Assembly (NCBI GenBank): GCA_902825845.1
Contig: CADECM010000026.1
Coordinates: 1 to 58,109, forward strand
Source: an uncultured beta proteobacterium
GTDB lineage: Bacteria > Pseudomonadota > Gammaproteobacteria > Burkholderiales > SG8-41
DNA length: 58,109 nt
Direction of reading: 5' to 3'
The position numbers and the translations under genes are program-made. Below are positions 52,853 to 58,109 of this stretch, piece after piece. Below the pieces are notes generated by a model that saw only the letters and a list, made by a program, of their open reading frames with translations, was not told where the DNA came from and made no database searches. Positions within the stretch are counted from its first letter, which is position 1, and every line of letters starts with the position of its first letter.

Positions 52853-53626
52853 ATGCGCACCAACACCCTCAAGCAAAAACTGAAAGCGGGCAAAGCCACC
52901 TTCGGCGCCATGATCACCTTCCCCTCGCCGCCCATCGTGGAGATGCTCGGTTACATGGGATTCGACTGGGTGCTGATCGACAACGAACACGGCTCCATCA
53001 CTGTCGATACCGCCGAAGAATCGATACGCGCCGCCGAGCTGACCGGTGTCGCACCGATTGTGCGGCCGGTGGCCAATCGTCAGGACGTGATCGCGCCCTT
53101 TCTGGATCGTGGCGCGTGGGGCGTGCAGGTGCCGCACGTGAACACGCGCGAGGAGGCGGAAGCGGCCGTGTCCGCCTGCAAGTATTACCCCGAAGGCCAG
53201 CGCGGCATTTTCAGCCGCGGGCGGCCCGCGAACTACGGCATGAGCGGCTCCACCGCGGACTACGCCGCATCCGCCAACGCCAACACGCTGGTGTGCCTGA
53301 TGCTGGAAGAGGTGGAGGCCATCAACAACATCGACGACATCGTCAAGGTCAAGGGCGTCGATGTGCTGTTCATCGGCTCGGGCGATCTGTCGCAGTCGAT
53401 GGGCCATGTCGGCCAGCAGGCGCACCCCGAAGTGCTGGCCATGATGGAAAAAGGCATCAAGAAAATTCGCGAGGCCGGGATTGTCGCCGGCTGCAGTTGC
53501 CCGGACAACCTGGTGCCGAAGTTTCTGTCGCTGGGCGTGCAGTATTTCCACGGCAGCGTGGGCAACTTCGTGCTGACCGGCGGCAACAACTATCTGCAAA
53601 CCATGCGCAAGGCCGCCGGAGATTAG
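52853..53626 (+). CDS. HpaI/HpcH-family class II aldolase
   Basis: A 257-residue aldolase (2-keto-3-deoxy-acid type; retro-aldol cleavage to pyruvate and an aldehyde). Visible features are FDWVLIDNEHGSI, VRPVANRQD (catalytic Arg region), VCLMLEEVEA (metal Glu) and FIGSGDLSQSMG (metal Asp). It is four bases upstream of the E1-alpha gene, so pyruvate or an aldehyde it makes could feed the dehydrogenase encoded there. Confidence 0.9.
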   Translation: MRTNTLKQKLKAGKATFGAMITFPSPPIVEMLGYMGFDWVLIDNEHGSITVDTAEESIRAAELTGVAPIVRPVANRQDVIAPFLDRGAWGVQVPHVNTREEAEAAVSACKYYPEGQRGIFSRGRPANYGMSGSTADYAASANANTLVCLMLEEVEAINNIDDIVKVKGVDVLFIGSGDLSQSMGHVGQQAHPEVLAMMEKGIKKIREAGIVAGCSCPDNLVPKFLSLGVQYFHGSVGNFVLTGGNNYLQTMRKAAGD

Positions 53627-53630
53627 CGCC

Positions 53631-54602
53631 ATGGCCGACGGCAATGACGCGCTGATCGCGCTGCTGCGCAACATGATCCTGATTCGCGAGTTCGACGAAC
53701 TGGCGCTCAACCTGCGCGAGGGCGGCAAGATTTACGGCACGGTGCATCCCTACGTCGGGCAGGAAGCCGTCGCCGTGGGCGTGTGCGCCAACCTCACCGA
53801 CGCCGACCGTGTCACCAGCACCCACCGCGGCCATGGCCATTGCATTGCCAAGGGCGCCGACATCAAGCGCATGATGGCGGAGCTGTTCGGCCGCGTCGAC
53901 GGCTACTGCAAGGGCAAGGGCGGCTCCATGCACATCGCCGACTTCGCGGTAGGCATGCTCGGCGCCAACGGCATCGTCGGCGGCGGGCTGCCGCTGGCCA
54001 CCGGTGCCGCGCTCGCCGCGCAACTCGACGGCAAGGGCAACGTCGCGGTGTGCTTCTTCGGCGACGGCGCGGTGTCGGAAGGCGAGTTTCACGAGGCCAT
54101 GAACATCAGTTCGGTGTGGAAACTGCCGATTGTTTTTGTGTGCGAGAACAACCAGTACGCGGCCAATAACGCGGTCGCGGTGCAGCACCGCAATGTTGAT
54201 CTGGCGCTGCATGCCGGGAGCTACGGCATGCCCGGCCTCACGGTGGATGGCAACGATGTGCTCGGCGTGCGCGAGGTGTCGCGCACGGCCATCGAGCGCG
54301 CGCGCCGCGGCGAAGGGCCGACCCTGCTCGAATGCAAGACCTATCGCTGGTATTTTCACGCCATGCGTGCGGTGCGGCCGCCGGAAACACGGCCGGCAGA
54401 GGAGATTGCCGCATGGAAGGCGCGCGACCCGATCGCGCGCATGTCCACGGAACTGATTTCAAGGCGGGTGCTGAGCGAATCGGACTTGGGCGGACTGCAA
54501 CGGCAGGTGCGGGCGGACCTCGAAGCCGCCGTGGCGTTTGCCGAGGCCAGTCCGTTTCCCGATGCCGGCGATATTCTGGTGGACATGTTCGCGACAGCAT
54601 AG
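53631..54602 (+). CDS. Thiamine-dependent dehydrogenase E1 component, alpha subunit
   Basis: A 323-residue alpha subunit like those of pyruvate or acetoin dehydrogenase E1. The thiamine diphosphate motif runs from FGDGAVSEGEFHEAMN to CENNQYAANN, preceded by GKGGSMHIAD and GANGIVGGGLPLATGAA. It decarboxylates a 2-oxo acid or cleaves acetoin together with the beta subunit. It is followed 18 bp later by that subunit. No lipoyl E2 or E3 gene is in the window, so the complex must borrow these or the E1 acts differently. Confidence 0.92.
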   Translation: MADGNDALIALLRNMILIREFDELALNLREGGKIYGTVHPYVGQEAVAVGVCANLTDADRVTSTHRGHGHCIAKGADIKRMMAELFGRVDGYCKGKGGSMHIADFAVGMLGANGIVGGGLPLATGAALAAQLDGKGNVAVCFFGDGAVSEGEFHEAMNISSVWKLPIVFVCENNQYAANNAVAVQHRNVDLALHAGSYGMPGLTVDGNDVLGVREVSRTAIERARRGEGPTLLECKTYRWYFHAMRAVRPPETRPAEEIAAWKARDPIARMSTELISRRVLSESDLGGLQRQVRADLEAAVAFAEASPFPDAGDILVDMFATA

Positions 54603-54620
54603 AAAAGCGAGAGATTGACG

Positions 54621-55574
54621 ATGCGCGAAATCACCTTCGCCCAGGCCCTCGATGAAGCCGTCGCGGAAGAAATGCGCCGCGACGAGCGCGTGATCACGCT
54701 GGGCACCGACTTCACCGGCAACCCGCACAAAGAATTCGGCCCTGCGCGTGTGCGCTTCACGCCGATCTCCGAATCGGTGCTGACCGGCATGGGCCTGGGT
54801 GCGGCCGGCTGCGGCTACCGCCCGATCGTCAACTGGCGCATGGTCACGTTCTCCTTTGTGGCGATGGACCAGGTGGTCAATCAGGCGAGCAAAATCCGCT
54901 ACATGTTCGGCGGTCAGGCCGACTTTCCGGTGACCTATCGCTGCTCCACCGGCGGCGGCATGAACCTCGCCGCGCAGCACTCGCAGAGCCCGTATTCGAT
55001 GTGGATGCATGTGGCCGGACTAAAAATTATTCTGCCGGCGACGCCCGCGGACGCCAAAGGTCTGCTGAAGAGCGCGATCCGCGACAACAATCCGGTGGTG
55101 TCCTTTGAATGCAGCCGTCTGAATGCCGTCGCCGGACCGGTGCCGGATGGCGATCACCTGGTGCCGCTGGGCGTGGCCGACGTCAAGCGCAGCGGCTCTG
55201 ACGTGACCGTGGTGGGTCTGGCCTACTACGTGCAGGAAGCGCTGGCGGTGGCCGCCGAGCTGGCGCAAGAAGGCATCTCGGTCGAAGTCGTCGATCCGCG
55301 CACGCTGGTGCCGCTGGATGTGGAAACCATCCGCGCCTCGGTGCGCAAGACCGGGCGCCTGGTCATCGTCGACGAGGCGCCGCCCACCTGTTCCGCCGCC
55401 GCCGAAATTGCGGCTGCCGTGGTTGAGGACTCGACGACGTTCCGCGCGCTCAAGTCCGCCGTGCAGCGCGTGTGCGCGGCGCCGGTGCCGGTGCCGTATA
55501 GTCCGACGCTGGAAAAGGCGGCGCTGCCGGATCGCGCCGCCATCATTGCGGCGATCCGGTGCACGCTGAAGTAA
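54621..55574 (+). CDS. Thiamine-dependent dehydrogenase E1 component, beta subunit
   Basis: A 317-residue beta subunit: EITFAQALDEAVAEEMRRDE at the N-terminus, TGMGLGAAGCGYRPIVNWR, KIRYMFGGQADFPVTYRCSTGGG and a C-terminal transketolase-like SVEVVDPRTLVPLDVETI. It forms the E1 active site with the alpha subunit. ATG at 54621 is preferred over a TTG two codons earlier. Part of the 51371-57023 operon. Confidence 0.92.
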   Translation: MREITFAQALDEAVAEEMRRDERVITLGTDFTGNPHKEFGPARVRFTPISESVLTGMGLGAAGCGYRPIVNWRMVTFSFVAMDQVVNQASKIRYMFGGQADFPVTYRCSTGGGMNLAAQHSQSPYSMWMHVAGLKIILPATPADAKGLLKSAIRDNNPVVSFECSRLNAVAGPVPDGDHLVPLGVADVKRSGSDVTVVGLAYYVQEALAVAAELAQEGISVEVVDPRTLVPLDVETIRASVRKTGRLVIVDEAPPTCSAAAEIAAAVVEDSTTFRALKSAVQRVCAAPVPVPYSPTLEKAALPDRAAIIAAIRCTLK

Positions 55575-55606
55575 TCCATTGCAGTTGAATCCAGGAGAAC
55601 CAGAGC

Positions 55607-55987
55607 ATGAGTGACAAAGACATGCATCAAACCGGCATGGATATCCGCAAGTCGATGTTCGGTGCAGAGGTCGTTGACAAGCGCATGAGTTCCGCAGGCG
55701 AGTTTGGCGCGCCGCTGCAAAAACTCATCAATCAGTACGCCTACGGCGAAATCTGGGGCCGTGAGGCGCTGCCGCGCAAGACGCGCAGCCTGCTGGTGCT
55801 CGCCATGATGTGCGCGGCCAACCGCCCGCACGAGCTGCGCATTCACCTGCGTGGTGCCATTACCAATGGCTGCAGCAAGGATGAAATCCGCGAAGTGCTG
55901 TTGCAAGTGGCGATTTACTGCGGCATTCCCGCATCGCTGGATGCGCACAACATCGCGATGGAAATATTCGCGGAGGAAAACCGTTAA
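55607..55987 (+). CDS. Carboxymuconolactone decarboxylase family protein
   Basis: A 126-residue CMD-like protein: PLQKLINQYAYGEIWGREALPRKTRSLLVLAMMCA (in part YGEIWGREALPRKTRS), ELRIHLRGAITNGCSKDEIREVLLQVAIYCGIPA and DAHNIAMEIF. It is closer to PcaC than to AhpD since the C-x-x-C pair is absent. It probably acts on a lactone or a related cyclic acid. It follows the E1-beta gene by 32 bp with AGGAG ribosome site. Confidence 0.87.
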   Translation: MSDKDMHQTGMDIRKSMFGAEVVDKRMSSAGEFGAPLQKLINQYAYGEIWGREALPRKTRSLLVLAMMCAANRPHELRIHLRGAITNGCSKDEIREVLLQVAIYCGIPASLDAHNIAMEIFAEENR

Positions 55988-56042
55988 CCGCAGGCCGCCG
56001 CCGCGCGTGCGCAATCGCCTGAGGGCACAGGGAGGAGGGTCG

Positions 56043-57023
56043 ATGTTTTCGAGAATCGGAATTGCAGTGAATGGTTGGGCGGCTGCGGTGTGCGTGTGGA
56101 GCGTGGCCGGGTTTGCCCAGGACAAGCCGCCGGGTTACCCGGTGCGCCCCATCCGCATCATCATCGGCGTGGCGCCCGGCGCGGGCGCCGATATGGTGGC
56201 GCGCGCCACCGCGCAACTGCTGACCGAGCGCTGGGGACAGAATGCCGTGGTCGACCCGCGTCCCGGTGGCGGTGGCGTACTCGCCACGGAGATGGCCGCC
56301 AAGGCATCGCCCGATGGCTACACGCTGTTGCAGTCAGGGGATGGCCTGTTGTTGCAAACCGCGACCAAGCGCGTTGCGTTCGACATCCTCAAGACCTTTG
56401 ATCCCATTGTCAGCTCGACTCAGCAGCCTTACATTCTGCTGGTCAATCTGGGCGTGCCCGCTAAAACACTCAAGGAACTGGTGGCGCTGTCGGCCGCCAA
56501 GCCGTTGACCTATGCGGGCAGCGCCGGCGTGGGCGGTACAGTTCATCTGGGCATGGAGAAGCTGGGCCGGCTGTCGGGCATGAAACTCAAGCACGTGGCC
56601 TACAAAGGCAGCGCGCCGTCGCTGCTCGCGCTGATGGCGGGAGAAGTCAACGTGGGCGTGACCAGCGTGATGTCCGCGACAGCCGCGATACGCAGCGGCA
56701 AGGTGCGTGGCGTGGCGGCACTGGGTTTGAAGCGCGCATCGTCCCTGCCTGATTTGCCGACGATTGGCGAGCAGGGGATTTCCGACTTCAAGATCACCAA
56801 CCGCTACAATCTGTGGGTGCGCGCCGGCACACCGCGTCCGATAGTGCTGGCGATCAATCGTGTGGTCAGTGAAGGCATGCACTCGCCGCAAATGATCAAG
56901 CGGCTTACCGGCGAAGGCAGTGAGCCCGCCGATGTCCAGACGCCCGAAGCACTCAAGACGGAATTGGCCCGCTACTACATCGACCTTCAACGCCAGGTGC
57001 AGGAACTGGGCCTGAAGTTCTGA
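56043..57023 (+). CDS. Bug/TctC-family periplasmic solute-binding protein E
   Basis: A 326-residue Bug receptor. Signal sequence (NGWAAAVCVWSVAGFAQ), then GYPVRPIRIIIGVAPGAGADM and GGGGVLATEMAAKASPDGYTL. The pocket lacks the usual PPGG (VAPGAGAD instead). The ATG at 56043 has GGGAGGAGGG directly upstream; a longer frame from 55851 would overlap the CMD gene. It closes the catabolic operon and probably supplies its carbon source. Confidence 0.9.
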   Translation: MFSRIGIAVNGWAAAVCVWSVAGFAQDKPPGYPVRPIRIIIGVAPGAGADMVARATAQLLTERWGQNAVVDPRPGGGGVLATEMAAKASPDGYTLLQSGDGLLLQTATKRVAFDILKTFDPIVSSTQQPYILLVNLGVPAKTLKELVALSAAKPLTYAGSAGVGGTVHLGMEKLGRLSGMKLKHVAYKGSAPSLLALMAGEVNVGVTSVMSATAAIRSGKVRGVAALGLKRASSLPDLPTIGEQGISDFKITNRYNLWVRAGTPRPIVLAINRVVSEGMHSPQMIKRLTGEGSEPADVQTPEALKTELARYYIDLQRQVQELGLKF

Positions 57024-57137
57024 CACCTTGCGCACATTGGCGGACGCCGCAAGCGCGCAGCTTGAACCACGGTTCAGCGCAGCGCCCAGCGTGCGGTTCT
57101 TGCGCGGATGCCAGTGTTCAATTCCAGGAAACCATAA

Positions 57138-58109
57138 ATGTATTTAAAATCAATTAGTTACGTTATTCCGATGGTTATCGCCTGCGGGTGGGCGCCATTG
57201 TCCGCGACGGCGCAAGGTTATCCCGCGCGTGCGTTGCGCCTGATCGTGCCTTCCGCGCCCGGCGGCGGCACCGACATCGTCGGCCGCGCGTTGGCCGCGA
57301 AGTTGAGCGCAAACATCGGCCAGCAGGTGGTGGTCGACAACCGCGCCGGCGCGGGCACCACCATCGGCATCGACCTCGCGGCAAAAAGCGCGGCGGACGG
57401 TTATACCGTGCTGGTGAGTCCGTCCACGCTGGCGATCAATGTGTGGATGTACGCGAAGTTGCCGTACGATGCGCTGCGCGATCTGGCGCCGATTACGCAG
57501 ATCGCCACCATCCCCAACGTGCTGGTGGTGCATCCGTCGCTGCCCGCGCGCAACGTGCCCGAACTGATCGCGCTTGCCAGAAAACAACCGGGCGCAATCA
57601 ACGTGGGCTCGGCGGGTGTGGGTACCAGCCCGCATTTGTCGCTTGAATTGTTCAAACATCTCGCCAAGGTGGATATGGCGCATATCGCCTATAAGGGGTC
57701 GGGCAGTGCTACCGTCGCGCATCTTTCCGGTGAAATCTCTGCGCAATTTCCGTCGCTTGCCACCGCGATGAGTTACATCAAATCCGGACGGCTGCGCGCG
57801 CTGGGCGTCACCACCGCCAAACGTTCGCCGTTCCTGAAAGAGGTGCCCGCGATCGGCGAATTCGTGCCCGGCTACGAAGCGACCCAGTGGTTCGGTTTTC
57901 TCGCGCCGGCGGCCGTCCCGCAGCCGGTGCTGGAGCGGTTGCAGCGCGAGGTTGTGCGCGCCCTCAAGTCTCCCGATCTTGAAAAAGTCATGGCCGGCGA
58001 AGGCGCCGAAGTTGTTGCCAGCACCTCCGCGCAATTCGGCGCCTACATGCGCTCGGAAACCGAAAAGTGGGGCCGCGTGATCAAGGCGGCCGGGATCAAG
58101 CCGCAGTAG
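57138..58109 (+). CDS. Bug/TctC-family periplasmic solute-binding protein F
   Basis: A 323-residue Bug receptor that ends exactly at the window edge. The classical pocket motif is present (LIVPSAPGGGTDIVGRAL), with VDNRAGAGTTIGIDLAAK and IAYKGSGSATVAHLSGEI. The signal sequence begins YLKSISYVIPMVIACGW and is partly repeat-encoded. It is 114 bp downstream of Bug E and may be a separate transcript. It belongs to the same receptor expansion, probably with a different ligand from Bug E since the pocket differs. Confidence 0.88.
   Translation: MYLKSISYVIPMVIACGWAPLSATAQGYPARALRLIVPSAPGGGTDIVGRALAAKLSANIGQQVVVDNRAGAGTTIGIDLAAKSAADGYTVLVSPSTLAINVWMYAKLPYDALRDLAPITQIATIPNVLVVHPSLPARNVPELIALARKQPGAINVGSAGVGTSPHLSLELFKHLAKVDMAHIAYKGSGSATVAHLSGEISAQFPSLATAMSYIKSGRLRALGVTTAKRSPFLKEVPAIGEFVPGYEATQWFGFLAPAAVPQPVLERLQREVVRALKSPDLEKVMAGEGAEVVASTSAQFGAYMRSETEKWGRVIKAAGIKPQ
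57141..57168 (+). repeat. AT-rich dispersed repeat, copy 12 (inside Bug F start)
   Basis: Reads ATTTAAAATCAATTAGTTAC then GTTATTC, the copy nearest the consensus tail. It begins three bases after the A of the Bug F start codon and encodes its first residues (YLKSISYVI). Confidence 0.7.

Overview
The window is about 58 kb of GC-rich DNA packed with metabolic genes. Its content suggests a heterotrophic betaproteobacterium, most likely of the order Burkholderiales. The main reason is the expansion of orphan Bug/TctC periplasmic receptors (six here, with no TctA/TctB membrane partner). These sit beside acyl-CoA, hydroxy-acid and aromatic-acid catabolic genes and a complete Liv-type amino-acid ABC transporter. 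No rRNA, tRNA, CRISPR array, phage module or intact transposase was recognised, so the assignment rests on gene content alone.

Layout: 1-700 has no convincing gene. 701-4288 (+) holds a MOSC protein, a small phosphoesterase, a methylmalonyl-CoA-epimerase-like VOC protein and a GMC oxidoreductase. 4780-9882 (-) holds a secreted protein of unknown function, three CitE/HpcH-like lyases in tandem, a Bug receptor and a VOC protein. 10164-16970 (+) holds an orphan DUF4157 protein, an MFS carrier, a TAXI-type TRAP receptor with its fused permease, and a VOC protein. 17053-21897 is a mixed block with an Ada-AlkA fusion and Ogt (alkylation repair), a methyltransferase, a lipocalin-like protein, lipoproteins and a DUF2975/XRE pair. 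22024-28707 (-) holds a TIR-domain membrane protein and then livK-livH-[GxxExxY gene]-livM-livG-livF. 28875-34535 is mostly single genes: a beta-hydroxyacid dehydrogenase, a CmcJ/NvfI-like protein, cytochrome c, a DUF255 thioredoxin-like protein and MetY. 34542-43051 (-) is a catabolic unit of Bug, UbiD, CoxM/S/L-type molybdenum hydroxylase and two more Bug receptors. 43162-47025 holds a cupin and a PAS-GGDEF-EAL protein. 47220-51186 (-) is a tightly coupled operon (TIM-barrel isomerase, enoyl-CoA hydratase, secreted hydrolase, GMC oxidoreductase). 51371-58109 (+) is a catabolic operon (MmgE/PrpD, HpaI aldolase, E1 alpha and beta dehydrogenase, carboxymuconolactone decarboxylase) followed by two Bug receptors.

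Read together, the window looks like a set of uptake-plus-catabolism modules: a receptor or transporter (Bug, TRAP, MFS or Liv) is paired with oxidoreductases, lyases and CoA-type enzymes. The exact substrates cannot be read from the sequence.

The most unusual signal is a short, AT-rich, degenerate repeat with the core TTTAAAAACAAWTAGTTA. It occurs at least twelve times in both orientations, mostly in gaps between genes and close to start or stop codons, and three copies lie inside reading frames (livG and two signal-peptide regions). A second insertion-like feature is the GxxExxY gene, bounded by imperfect inverted repeats, that splits the liv operon.
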